Assembly (NCBI RefSeq): GCF_004349235.1
Contig: NZ_SMKY01000028.1
Span: forward strand, 1 to 54,068
DNA: 54,068 bases
Source: Actinomadura darangshiensis
GTDB lineage: Bacteria > Actinomycetota > Actinomycetes > Streptosporangiales > Streptosporangiaceae
Reading direction: 5' to 3'
Shown here piece by piece: positions 23,329 through 31,866 of the stretch. The notes beneath the pieces are model-generated. The model worked only from the letters and a program-made list of their open reading frames with translations. It was not told the DNA's origin and made no database searches. The first letter of the stretch is position 1, and each line of letters opens with the position of its first letter. The translations under genes and the position numbers were made by a program.

Positions 23329-24501
23329 TCAGACGGAGAGGCGGCGCCAGAACTCGTCCAGGGCCAGCCGCAGGGCGCCGGTGAGGACGGTGTCCTCGGC
23401 GAGACCGGAGAGCTCCACGGCGGGCGGGTTGAGCGTGAGGTCGGCCAGGTGCCGGTTGACGGCCGCGAGGAGGACGGATCCGGCGCGCGCGACCCCGCCG
23501 CCGATCACGATGGCGTCGGGGTCGAGGACCAGGACGGCGGGGGCCACGGCCTGCGCGAACGTCGCGGCCACGTCGTCGACGACCCGCTGGGCGGTGCTGT
23601 CTCCGGCGGAGGCGGCGGCGAAGACGGCGGCGGCGTCGGGGGCGCCGCCGGGCAGGCCGGCCCGGCGCGCCTTCCCGGCGATGGCCTCGGCGCCGATGGT
23701 GCGTTCGAGGGGGCCCCGGCCGTCGCCGGTCTCCGGGACGTGACCGGGCGGGCGGATGAAGCCGATCTCGCCCGCCGCCCCGGACCCCCGGTGCAGGCGG
23801 CCGTCGATGACCACGCCCGCGCCCAGGCGCTCGCCCCACTGGACGGCCAGCAGCGTGCCGTGCCCGGGGCGCTCCCCGGCGACGGCCAGCGCGGCGAGGT
23901 TGGCGTCGTTCTCGACCTGGACCGGGCAGTGGAAGCGGCCGCGGAGATGGTCGGAGAGGTCGACCGACGTCCAGCCCGGCACGCTCGGCGCCAGCAGGAT
24001 CCGGCCGGATCCGGCGTCGACGATGCCGGGCGTGCCGACGGCCAGCCCGGCGATCTCGTCGGCGCCGAGGCCGGCCTCCTGGAGAGCGCGCTCGATCACC
24101 TCGTCCACGGCGGCGAGGAGGCGGCCTGCCGCGGCGGGGCCGGCCTCGGCCGAGCGGCGCACGGCGGCGAGCCTGCGGGCGGCCAGGTCGTCGATCCCGG
24201 CGCTGACCGTGTGCGGTCCGACGTCGAGGCCGAGTACGGGCGCGGCGCGGCCCCGCAGGGAGACGCGGAGGGCCGGCCGGCCGCCGCGCCGGGGTGTGGT
24301 GGCCGGGTCGTGCTGCTGCAGCCAGCCGGCTTCGACCAGGTCGTCCACGGCCTGCCCGACGGTGGGACGGGTGAGGCCGGTCACCTCGACCAGCTCGGCG
24401 AGCCGGACGGGGCCCGGCGCGCGCTCGCGGACCGCGCGCAGGACGGCGGCGGTGTTGAGGCGGCGCAGCACCGGGGTGCCGACCGCGCGCTCCTCGCCCA
24501 T
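23329..24501 (-). CDS. ROK-family transcriptional regulator
   Basis: 390 aa from MGEERAVGTPV. N-terminal winged HTH (PVRLAELVEVTGLTRPTVGQ then AVDDLVEAGWLQQ), then a ROK domain with LGLDVGPHTVSAGIDDLAAR, VENDANLAALAV and HRGSGAAGEIGF. The ROK zinc cysteine cluster is absent, so it is probably a sensor without kinase activity, like NagC/Mlc/XylR regulators. Divergent from a GH89 gene, which suggests it senses GlcNAc or a glycoside of it. An ATG at 24525 would add 8 residues. Confidence 0.88.
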   Translation of the reverse strand: MGEERAVGTPVLRRLNTAAVLRAVRERAPGPVRLAELVEVTGLTRPTVGQAVDDLVEAGWLQQHDPATTPRRGGRPALRVSLRGRAAPVLGLDVGPHTVSAGIDDLAARRLAAVRRSAEAGPAAAGRLLAAVDEVIERALQEAGLGADEIAGLAVGTPGIVDAGSGRILLAPSVPGWTSVDLSDHLRGRFHCPVQVENDANLAALAVAGERPGHGTLLAVQWGERLGAGVVIDGRLHRGSGAAGEIGFIRPPGHVPETGDGRGPLERTIGAEAIAGKARRAGLPGGAPDAAAVFAAASAGDSTAQRVVDDVAATFAQAVAPAVLVLDPDAIVIGGGVARAGSVLLAAVNRHLADLTLNPPAVELSGLAEDTVLTGALRLALDEFWRRLSV

Positions 24502-24570
24502 GCCCCTCCAGAAGATCGCGGACAACCCTTGACCGAGGGGCCCGGTGCGTTCATGATGAAGCCCGACCTA

Positions 24571-24580
24571 GTTTATAAAC
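24571..24580. promoter_or_regulatory. AT-rich palindrome, likely ROK operator
   Basis: GTTTATAAAC is a perfect 10-bp palindrome in the 112-bp space between the divergent ROK and GH89 genes, 33 bp before the GH89 start. Such AT-rich sequence is conspicuous in this GC-rich window. Confidence 0.6.
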
Positions 24581-24613
24581 GAGCTTAACAAACCCTCGGT
24601 GGAGGTGTCCGGC

Positions 24614-27600
24614 ATGGCGTTGGGCCGACGACGGGGAATCGGTGGCCGCTCCCGGGCGGTCATCATCGCGATGGCCGCGCTGCTGGCCGTCCCGCTGGCC
24701 GCGGTCGCACCGGCCGCGGCGGACCGCGGGCCGGCGGCCGCCCGGCACGGCACCGGACCCGCGGCCGAGGCGCTGCGGCGGATCCTCGGCGAGCACAAGG
24801 CCGCCCAGGTCACGCTCCGGACGATCGGCAAGGGCACCGGCGCCGACCGCTACCGGGTCTCCGCCGAGCACGGGCACCTCGTCATCGCGGGCACCACGCC
24901 GGCCGTCCAGCTCACCGGGTTCGGCCGCTACCTGCGGGACGTCGCGCACGCCGACGTCGCGATCGGCGGGACGCAGCTCGACCTGCCCCGGAGGCTGCCG
25001 CTGCCGGCCGAGCCCATCGAGGCGGACGCGTCCGTCGCCCACCGGTTCGCGCTCAACGACACCAACGAGGGATACGCCGGCGCCTACCTCAGCTGGGACG
25101 AGTGGCAGCGCCGCATCGACGCGCTCGCGCTGCTCGGCATCAACGAGGTGCTGGTCTACGAGGGCCAGGACGCGGTCTACCAGCGCACCTTCCAGAAGTT
25201 CGGGTACAGCGCCGCGGACATGCGCGGGTGGATCCCGCAGCCGGGCCACCAGTCGTGGTGGCTGCTGCAGAACATGTGCTGCACCGACTCGCCGATCTCC
25301 CAGCAGCTGGTCGACCGGCGCGCGGCGCTCGCCCGGCGGATGGTCGACCGGCTGCGCGAGCTGGGCATGACGCCGGTGCTGCCCGGCTACTACGGCACCG
25401 TCCCGACCGACTTCGAGACCCGCAACCCGGGGGCGAAGACCGTCCCGCAGGGCACCTGGAACGGCCTGGAGCGCCCCGACTGGCTCGACCCGACCGGGCC
25501 CGAGTTCGGCAAGGTCGCGGCGGCGTTCTACAAGGCGCAGAGCAGGCTGTACGGCGACAGCACGATGTACAAGATGGACCTGCTGCACGAGGGCGGACGT
25601 GCCGGGGACGTGCCGGTGCCCGAGGCGTCCAAGGCCGTGCAGGACGCGCTCGAAGCGGCCCACCCGGGCGCGATCTGGGCGATCCTCGGCTGGCAGAACA
25701 ATCCGCGCAAGGAGACCCTCCAGGCGGTCGACCGGTCCCGGATGTTCATCGTGGACGGCATCACCGAGCAGCCCGACATCACCGACCGCGAGAAGGACTT
25801 CCTCGGCACGCAGTACGCCTTCGGCACGATCTGGAACTTCGGCGGCCACCAGAACTTCGGCGCCGGCCTGACCGTGTGGAACGAGAAGTTCCACGCGATG
25901 CTCGCCAAGCCGGGCAGCACGATGAACGGCATCGCGCTGATGCCCGAGGCCATCGACAACAACCCGGCCGCGGTGGCGTTCTTCGCCGGCATGCCGTGGC
26001 GGGACGGCCCCGCCGACATGGACGCCTGGTTCGACCGGTACGCGACCGCCCGCTACGGCGCCGCTGACCCGCACGCCCTCGCGGCCTGGCGGATCATCGG
26101 CAGGACGGTCTACGACTGGCCGGCGGGCAAGGACACCCGGCACGTGACCGGCCTGTTCGACGACCAGCCGAACCTCGCCGCCACCGGGACGCCGCTGCAG
26201 TACGACCCCGCCGAGTTCGAGAAGGCGCTGCGCGAGCTGCTCCAGGTCGACCGGCGGCTGCGGCGCTCCGGCGCGTACCGCTACGACCTCGTCGACGTCG
26301 CCCGGCAGGTGCTGGCCAACCGCAGCCGCCTGCTGCTGCCGAAGATCCGCGACGCCTACCGGGCCGGCGACCGCACCGCCTTCGGCGCGCTCACCGACCG
26401 CTGGAAGACCGAGATGCGCCTGATGGACGAGGTGCTCGGCACCGACCCCCACTTCCTCCTCGGCACCTGGCAGCGGGAGGCGGCCCGGCAGGCGTCCGGC
26501 CGCAAGGAGGCCGCGACGCTCGACTACAACCTGAAGTCGCTGGTCACGCTGTGGGAGAGCGACAGCCCCGGGCTCCAGGACTACGCGCGCCGCGAGTTCA
26601 ACGGCCTGGTCGGCGGCTACTACGCCAAGCGCTGGACCATGTTCTTCGGCGAGCTGGCGGACGCGATGAGGACGGGCGCCGAGCCGCGGAAGATCGACTG
26701 GCGCGCGGTCGCCGAGAAGTGGGCGCACGCGGGCACCCGCTACGCCGCCGAGCCGCACGGCGACGCCCACCGGCTGGCCGAGCGGGTGGCCGGGGAGCCG
26801 GCCGGCGCGCTGGCCGTCGCGTCCGACCGCAAGGGCGTCAAGCCGGGCGGCAGCGTTCGCGTCACCGCGACGTTCACCAACGAGTCGTCGCTGAGTGCGG
26901 CCCGCAATGTGCGGTTCCAGCTGACCGCGCCGAGCGGCTACAAGGTCGAACCGACGTCCACCGGCTCGGACGGCGATGTCGACCCCGGGAAGACCAAGAC
27001 CGCGACCTGGACGGTGACCGCCCCGTCCGGCGCCGAGGCTGGCACCCTGCCGAGCCTGGACGCCACGGTCTCGTGGCGTACCGCGGAGGGCGACTCCGAG
27101 CAGGCGAGCGCGCACGCGCTCCTCATGGTCGGCGGCAGCACCGTCGGACAGCCCTACAAGACCGCGGCGTCCACCGAAGCCGAGTTCGCGCAGTCCGGTG
27201 ACACGGTCGGCATCGCCGCCGGCGGCAAGGACATGTGGGGCGGCACCAACGAGTTCGCGACCGTCTACAAGGACGGTGGGCTGGCTCCGGGGCAGGCGGT
27301 GTCCACGAAGGTGACCGAGCTGGACGGCTCGTCCCCCTGGACTCGCGCCGGCCTGGTCGCGAGCGACGACCTGGCCAAGACCGGTTCCGCGGGGTACGCC
27401 AACATCGCCGTCACGCCCGAGCACGGCTGCGTCTTCTCTTACGACGGTGACGGAGACGGCCGGCTCGACCATTACACGGAGGTCGGCGGGTTCGCGGCGG
27501 GCGACGTCTACGTCCGGCTGCTCAGGGACGGCGACCGGATGACCGGCTCGTGCAGCTCCGACAACAAGAACTGGGCGGTGGTCGGATCGGGCGCGGTTCC

Positions 27601-28150
27601 CGGCTCGTCCGGCGCGCAGGACGTCGGCATGTTCACCAGCGCGATCAACAGCCATACCTCGACCGAGGCGATCGCCCGCTTCGGTGGCGGCATCGCCGCG
27701 TCGCCCGCCACGTCCCGCGACGGGTCGGACGACACGCTGCAGAGCCTGCGCAAGCCGGTGACGGCGTTCTCCTCCGAGCCCGGCCGGCCGCCGGAGGCCG
27801 CCAACGACGGCAGCCGCGCCAACTCGCCCTACTGGGGCGGGCAGATGACCTACGGCGAGAACTGGTGGCGGGTCGACCTCGGCGCCGTCGACGACGTGTC
27901 GCGCGTGAACGTCCGCAACTACGTCGACGGCACCCGGTACTACACCTACCGGCTGGAGGGCAGCCTCGACGGCACCCACTGGTTCACCATCGGCGGACGC
28001 AACGGCCCCCGTCCGGCCGCCGACGCGGGCGACACGGTGAACACCGAGGCCAAGGCCCGCTATGTCCGGGTGGTCGGCTCCGGCAATACCGCGAACCTCA
28101 CCTTCCACCTCACGGAGGTGAGCGTCTACGGCACGCCGGAGAATGCCTAG
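24614..28150 (+). CDS. Secreted GH89 alpha-N-acetylglucosaminidase with NEW3 and CBM32-type modules
   Basis: 1178 aa extracellular glycosidase releasing alpha-linked N-acetylglucosamine. Signal peptide in residues 1-37 (RRR, hydrophobic core, AxA at APAAA). NAGLU N-domain about 45-130, catalytic barrel about 135-480, helical NAGLU C-domain to about 730. Candidate acid/base and nucleophile are Glu326 (DLLHEGG) and Glu445 (LMPEAIDNN), 119 residues apart; the Clostridium perfringens GH89 pair is 118 apart. Then a NEW3-like module (about 735-830), a laminin-G/DUF1349-like beta module (about 860-1020) and a C-terminal F5/8-type discoidin domain (about 1045-1175). Start 24614 follows GGAGGTG. Divergent from a ROK regulator. 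Confidence 0.92.
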   Translation: MALGRRRGIGGRSRAVIIAMAALLAVPLAAVAPAAADRGPAAARHGTGPAAEALRRILGEHKAAQVTLRTIGKGTGADRYRVSAEHGHLVIAGTTPAVQLTGFGRYLRDVAHADVAIGGTQLDLPRRLPLPAEPIEADASVAHRFALNDTNEGYAGAYLSWDEWQRRIDALALLGINEVLVYEGQDAVYQRTFQKFGYSAADMRGWIPQPGHQSWWLLQNMCCTDSPISQQLVDRRAALARRMVDRLRELGMTPVLPGYYGTVPTDFETRNPGAKTVPQGTWNGLERPDWLDPTGPEFGKVAAAFYKAQSRLYGDSTMYKMDLLHEGGRAGDVPVPEASKAVQDALEAAHPGAIWAILGWQNNPRKETLQAVDRSRMFIVDGITEQPDITDREKDFLGTQYAFGTIWNFGGHQNFGAGLTVWNEKFHAMLAKPGSTMNGIALMPEAIDNNPAAVAFFAGMPWRDGPADMDAWFDRYATARYGAADPHALAAWRIIGRTVYDWPAGKDTRHVTGLFDDQPNLAATGTPLQYDPAEFEKALRELLQVDRRLRRSGAYRYDLVDVARQVLANRSRLLLPKIRDAYRAGDRTAFGALTDRWKTEMRLMDEVLGTDPHFLLGTWQREAARQASGRKEAATLDYNLKSLVTLWESDSPGLQDYARREFNGLVGGYYAKRWTMFFGELADAMRTGAEPRKIDWRAVAEKWAHAGTRYAAEPHGDAHRLAERVAGEPAGALAVASDRKGVKPGGSVRVTATFTNESSLSAARNVRFQLTAPSGYKVEPTSTGSDGDVDPGKTKTATWTVTAPSGAEAGTLPSLDATVSWRTAEGDSEQASAHALLMVGGSTVGQPYKTAASTEAEFAQSGDTVGIAAGGKDMWGGTNEFATVYKDGGLAPGQAVSTKVTELDGSSPWTRAGLVASDDLAKTGSAGYANIAVTPEHGCVFSYDGDGDGRLDHYTEVGGFAAGDVYVRLLRDGDRMTGSCSSDNKNWAVVGSGAVPGSSGAQDVGMFTSAINSHTSTEAIARFGGGIAASPATSRDGSDDTLQSLRKPVTAFSSEPGRPPEAANDGSRANSPYWGGQMTYGENWWRVDLGAVDDVSRVNVRNYVDGTRYYTYRLEGSLDGTHWFTIGGRNGPRPAADAGDTVNTEAKARYVRVVGSGNTANLTFHLTEVSVYGTPENA

Positions 28151-29050
28151 TCACCGGGCGGCCGCCTCGCGGAGGGCCTCCAGGCCGCGGGCGATCGGCG
28201 GCTGCTCCTCGCTGCCCCGGCGGACGATCGCGACGATGCGCCGGGACGGCACCGCCTCGCCGTGCAGCGGGACGCGGACGACGTCGTCGCCGGGCGGCAG
28301 CGGGGCCAGCCGGGGCACCAGGCCGACCCCGAATCCGCGGGCGACGAGCGCCGAGACGGCGAACCACTCATTGGCCTCGTGGGCGATGCGGGGCGTGTAA
28401 CCGGCGGCGGCGCACGCGGCCAGCATGAGCTGGTGCTGGTCGGGGCGGCCGGGTGAGCCGATCCAGGGCTGGGCGGCCGCGTCGGCGAGCCGGGCCACCG
28501 CGTGCCCGGCGAGCGGATGCCCGGCCGGGACGAGCAGGTCCTGCGGCTCGTCGAGCACCGGCGACTGCGCGAACCGGGCGTCGCCCGGGGCGGGGGTCTG
28601 CTCGCTGGGGATGACCACGGCGATGTCGCAGTGCCGGGCGAGGAGCAGGTGGGCGGCGTCCTCGCTCTCCTTCTCGCTCATGTGGACGGCGAGCCCCGGG
28701 TGCCGTTCGCGGAGCCGGGCGGCGGCCGGCGCCACGAGCGCGGCCAGGGCGCTGGAGACGGCGCAGAACCGCAGCCGGCCGGACGTCCCGGCGCGGTGCC
28801 CGGCGAGGTCGGCGCGGGCCCGCTCCCACTGGGCGGACAGGACGTCGGCGTGCCGCAGCACCGTGTGCGCGGCGGCGGTGAGCCGCACCCGCCGCCCCTG
28901 CGCCTCCAGCAGTTCGACGCCGAGGTCGCGGGCGAGCTGGCGGAGCTGCTGCGACACCGTCGACGGCGTCAGGTGCAGCGCCTCGGCGGTCGCGGTCACG
29001 GTGCCGCGCTCGCGCAGCACCCGCAGCGTCTGCAGGCGATGGTCGATCAT
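28151..29050 (-). CDS. LysR-family transcriptional regulator
   Basis: 299 aa from MIDHRLQTLRVLRERG at 29050: HTH AEALHLTPSTVSQQLRQLAR, ligand domain with CDIAVVIPSEQ and FAVSALVARGFGVGLVPRLA. The frame extends to 29353, but that part overlaps the divergent EamA gene and has no LysR sequence. The stop abuts the GH89 stop with no gap. Likely regulates the EamA gene through the dyad at 29057-29080. Confidence 0.9.
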   Translation of the reverse strand: MIDHRLQTLRVLRERGTVTATAEALHLTPSTVSQQLRQLARDLGVELLEAQGRRVRLTAAAHTVLRHADVLSAQWERARADLAGHRAGTSGRLRFCAVSSALAALVAPAAARLRERHPGLAVHMSEKESEDAAHLLLARHCDIAVVIPSEQTPAPGDARFAQSPVLDEPQDLLVPAGHPLAGHAVARLADAAAQPWIGSPGRPDQHQLMLAACAAAGYTPRIAHEANEWFAVSALVARGFGVGLVPRLAPLPPGDDVVRVPLHGEAVPSRRIVAIVRRGSEEQPPIARGLEALREAAAR

Positions 29051-29056
29051 GTGGCT

Positions 29057-29080
29057 ATTCAACACGATGATGTGCGGAAT
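29057..29080. promoter_or_regulatory. 24-bp dyad between LysR and EamA genes
   Basis: ATTC-NN-CAC-N6-GTG-NN-GAAT: two nested inverted segments share one centre (29057-29060 with 29077-29080, and 29063-29065 with 29072-29074). The site starts 7 bp from the LysR start codon, consistent with an autorepressing LysR site. Confidence 0.5.
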
Positions 29081-29123
29081 CTTTCGATGGACCCGAATGG
29101 TCACCGGCTCACAGACTGGCCGC

Positions 29124-29972
29124 ATGGTGACCGAAACGAAGGCCGGACGGCGCGTGCCCGCGCCGCTGCTGATACTCGGCAGCGTGGTCTCGATCCAGGC
29201 CGGGCAGGCGGCCGGCAAGGCGATGTTCGGGCTGGTGGGGACCGCGGGCGTGGTCACGCTCCGGCTGACGTTCGCGGCGCTCGTGCTGCTGCTCGTCCGC
29301 CGTCCGGCCCCGCCGCGGCGGGAGTCGCTCGGCCTGATCGCCGCCCTGGGCACCGCGATGGCCGGGATGCACCTGATCTATCCGGCGATGGAGCGGCTGC
29401 CGGTCGGGGTCGCCTCGATGCTGCAGTTCCTCGGCCCGCTGACGCTCGCGCTGGTGAAGGCGCGGAGGGCGGCCGACCTGCTTTGGGCCGGGCTGGCGGC
29501 GACCGGCGTGGTCCTGCTCTACGGGCCGTCCGGCTCCTCGCTCCCGGCCGCCGGCGTCGCGTTCGCGCTGGCCTCCGGCGCGTGCATGGCCGCCTACCTC
29601 GTCCTGAACAAGCGCGCGGGGGAGCCGGACACGCTCGCCTGGGCCGTGGCCTTCGCGGCGCTCCTCGTCCTGCCGCTCGCGCCGCTCACGGGCGGGGCGC
29701 TGCTGCGGCCGGGCGTGCTGTGGGCGGGGCTGGGCCTCGCGCTGCTGTCCGCGGTCGTGCCGTGGTCGCTGGACATGGCGGCGCTGCGCCGGCTCCCCGC
29801 CCAGGTGGTCGCCGTGATGGTCAGCCTGGAGCCGGCCGCGGGCGCGCTCGCCGGCCTCGTCCTGCTGGACGAGCACCTGGGATGGCCGGGCTGGCTCGCC
29901 GTGGCCTGCGTGTCGGCGGCGTCGGCCGGCGCGGCGGTGTCTGCGGCGCCCGGCCGGGGGAAGCATCCATGA
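29124..29972 (+). CDS. EamA/DMT-family transporter (RhtA-like exporter)
   Basis: 282 aa, about 10 membrane helices in two EamA repeats: VSIQAGQAAGKAMFGLVGTA, YPAMERLPVGVASMLQFLGP, then WSLDMAALRRLPAQVVAVMV and SLEPAAGALAGLVLLDEHLG. Resembles threonine/homoserine exporters. Divergent from the LysR gene, a pairing common for amino-acid exporters. Only 1 bp separates its stop from the DUF488 remnant. Confidence 0.88.
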   Translation: MVTETKAGRRVPAPLLILGSVVSIQAGQAAGKAMFGLVGTAGVVTLRLTFAALVLLLVRRPAPPRRESLGLIAALGTAMAGMHLIYPAMERLPVGVASMLQFLGPLTLALVKARRAADLLWAGLAATGVVLLYGPSGSSLPAAGVAFALASGACMAAYLVLNKRAGEPDTLAWAVAFAALLVLPLAPLTGGALLRPGVLWAGLGLALLSAVVPWSLDMAALRRLPAQVVAVMVSLEPAAGALAGLVLLDEHLGWPGWLAVACVSAASAGAAVSAAPGRGKHP

Positions 29973-29973
29973 C

Positions 29974-30130
29974 GTGGAACCGCTGCTGACCTTCGGACAT
30001 GGCACCGCCGGGCGCGGGGAACCGGCCCGGCTGCTCCGCGACGCCGGGGTGCGGCGCGTGGTGGACGTCCGCACCGCGCCCGGCGGCCGTGCTCGTCTAC
30101 GACGGCGTGGCCGGAGACGGCGGCGCGTGA
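29974..30130 (+). pseudogene. Broken DUF488-family gene
   Basis: The GTG at 29974 opens MEPLLTFGHGTAGRGEPARLL then RDAGVRRVVDVRTAPG, the recognisable DUF488 N-terminus (FGHGT... VVDVRTAPG). Just after that the frame turns into arginine-rich nonsense. A different frame then reads AVLVYDGVAGDGGA and stops at 30130, resembling the family's C-terminal end. About 100 codons of the middle are missing and the reading frame shifted, so this is an internal-deletion pseudogene. Confidence 0.6.
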
Positions 30131-30183
30131 AACGGGTCCGGGCCGGCGGCGGTCGCCGGCCCGGACCCGATCGGATGCGCCGC

Positions 30184-30615
30184 CTACGCGGACGTGCGCA
30201 TCATCGCCACGCCCATCGCGGCCGCCCCGAGGACGACCGCGACGGCTCCGGTCACGACGTTGCTCCAGATGGTGGACGTCGTGGACATGTCGCCGGCCAC
30301 CACCCAGGGGGCGATGATCGTCCAGACGCCGATGACCGCGGCCACCCACGTCATCGAGTGGGTGCGGCCGTAGGCGGAGGCGAAGCCGGCGGCCAGCAGG
30401 GTGAGCGCCACCCCCGCGATCAGGTTGTTGATCGTGAGGTTGGTGAGCCCGCCGAATCCGACGATCCAGGGGGACGCCGCCAGGTAGAGGCCGGTGAGGG
30501 CGATGAGACCGTGCACGCCCTGCGCCACCGGCGTCTCGGCCGCCGCCTCGTACCGGGCGCGCATCTCGATGATGTCGGGATGCTGCTCGATGCTTCCCGC
30601 GGGATGAGTGGTCAT
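30184..30615 (-). CDS. SPW-repeat membrane protein
   Basis: 143 aa with two SPW units: LYLAASPWIVGF and WTIIAPWVVAGD, each followed by a hydrophobic helix pair. This gives about four membrane helices after a soluble N-terminus (IEQHPDIIEMRARYEAAAET). PF03779-type proteins are small integral membrane proteins of unknown role. An AT-rich dyad lies upstream. Confidence 0.88.
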   Translation of the reverse strand: MTTHPAGSIEQHPDIIEMRARYEAAAETPVAQGVHGLIALTGLYLAASPWIVGFGGLTNLTINNLIAGVALTLLAAGFASAYGRTHSMTWVAAVIGVWTIIAPWVVAGDMSTTSTIWSNVVTGAVAVVLGAAAMGVAMMRTSA

Positions 30616-30643
30616 GGGTCCGCTCCTTCCTCTCGGCCGAATT

Positions 30644-30662
30644 TATATCGCCTTACGATATA
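30644..30662 (-). promoter_or_regulatory. Dyad upstream of the SPW gene
   Basis: TATATCG-N5-CGATATA, a perfect 7+7 inverted repeat 29 bp upstream of the SPW start in an AT-rich patch. The regulator is not in the window next to it; the form is reminiscent of PadR/MarR-type sites (inference). Confidence 0.5.
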
Positions 30663-30712
30663 TTTTACCCCGGTGGCGGCCGCCTGACGCCCCGGCGCGA
30701 GATTTTTCACCC

Positions 30713-30741
30713 TTGATCTGGACAGCTGTCCAGAATAGAGT
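30713..30741 (+). promoter_or_regulatory. Promoter with an 18-bp perfect palindrome between -35 and -10
   Basis: TTGATC (30713-30718) and TAGAGT (30736-30741) with a 17-bp spacer. The palindrome TCTGGACAGCTGTCCAGA (30717-30734) fills the spacer, so a bound repressor would exclude RNA polymerase. It is the likely promoter of the LLM/phosphotransferase operon. The form fits a TetR-type site; no adjacent TetR gene is present. Confidence 0.7.
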
Positions 30742-30783
30742 CCACGTCGTGACGGCCGCGCGGGCGCCAGAGAGGGACGGCCC

Positions 30784-31866
30784 ATGACCGAACTCCCCGA
30801 ACTGGGCTTCTACGGGCTCGCCGGGCACTCGGGCAGCCCCCGGGACCTGCTCGCCGAGGTCGCCGAGGGGGAGCGGCTCGGCCTCGGGTCGGTCTTCCTG
30901 TCCGAGCGCTTCGCGACCAAGGAGGCGGCCGCGCTCTCGGGGGCCGCCGCGGCGGTGAGCGAGCGGATCGGCATCGCGACCGCCGCCACCAACCACAACA
31001 CCCGCCATCCGCTGCTGACCGCCACCTTCGCGACGACCATGCACCGGATGACCGGAGGGCGGTTCGCGCTCGGCCTGGGGCGCGGCTTCGACGCCCTCTT
31101 CGACGTCATGGGGCTGCCGCGGGTCACCACCGCGCAGATGGAGGACGTCATCGGCATCCTGCGCCGCCTCTGGCACGGCGAAGCGGTCGCGGGGCATTCC
31201 GGGCCCGCCGGGACCTTCCCCTACCTCCGCCAGGACCCCGAGTTCGACGAGGACGTCCCCGTCATCCTGACCGCGATGGGGGAGCGGACGCTGGAGTTCG
31301 CCGGACGGGTCGCCGACGGCGTCGTCCTGCACACTTTCTACACCGACGAGACCCTCGCGAAGGCCGTCGCCGCGGTCCGGCGCGGGGCGGCCGAGGCGGG
31401 CCGCGACCCCGCGTCCGTCCGCGTCTGGTCGGTGCTCGCCACGGTCGGCGACCATCTGGACGAGGAGCTGCGCCTGCGCAAGCTGGTCGGCCGCCTCGCC
31501 ACCTACCTGCAGGGGTACGGCGACCTGCTGGTGGGCGTCAACGGCTGGGACCCGGCGGTGCTGGCCCGCTTCCGGGCCGACGACCTCGTCACCGGCTACC
31601 CGGGCGCGTTCGACGCGATCGGCACGACCGGCGAGCTGCGCCATGTCGCCGGGCTCATCCCGGACGAGTGGCTCGCGGCGTCCGCGACGGGGCCGCCGGA
31701 GCAGTGCGCGGCCCGCGTCCTCGACCAGTTCGACGCCGGTGCCGACAGCGTCATCCTCCACGGTGCGACGCCTGGGGAGCTCGGCCCGGTTCTCGACGCC
31801 TACCGAAGCGTCCGCCCGGCGGGCTTCGACGGCCTCCCGGCCAACCCGGGCCGGCCCGCCCGATGA
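30784..31866 (+). CDS. LLM-class F420-dependent oxidoreductase (TIGR03857-like)
   Basis: 360 aa luciferase-like (alpha/beta)8 enzyme: ELGFYGLAGHSGSPRDLLAE, LGLGSVFLSERFATKEAA, ATNHNTRHPLLTATFATTMH, RFALGLGRGFDALFDVMG. I place it in the TIGR03857 F420-type group by its N-terminal pattern; cofactor use is inferred. It overlaps the phosphotransferase by 4 bp, so they form a two-gene operon behind the palindrome promoter. Confidence 0.87.
   Translation: MTELPELGFYGLAGHSGSPRDLLAEVAEGERLGLGSVFLSERFATKEAAALSGAAAAVSERIGIATAATNHNTRHPLLTATFATTMHRMTGGRFALGLGRGFDALFDVMGLPRVTTAQMEDVIGILRRLWHGEAVAGHSGPAGTFPYLRQDPEFDEDVPVILTAMGERTLEFAGRVADGVVLHTFYTDETLAKAVAAVRRGAAEAGRDPASVRVWSVLATVGDHLDEELRLRKLVGRLATYLQGYGDLLVGVNGWDPAVLARFRADDLVTGYPGAFDAIGTTGELRHVAGLIPDEWLAASATGPPEQCAARVLDQFDAGADSVILHGATPGELGPVLDAYRSVRPAGFDGLPANPGRPAR

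Noticed and set aside
24551..28108. A 1185-codon open frame antisense to the GH89 gene
   Set aside because: Its translation is Arg/Val/Asp/Gly-rich with no domain motif. It mirrors the GC3 bias of the GH89 gene and is a shadow frame.
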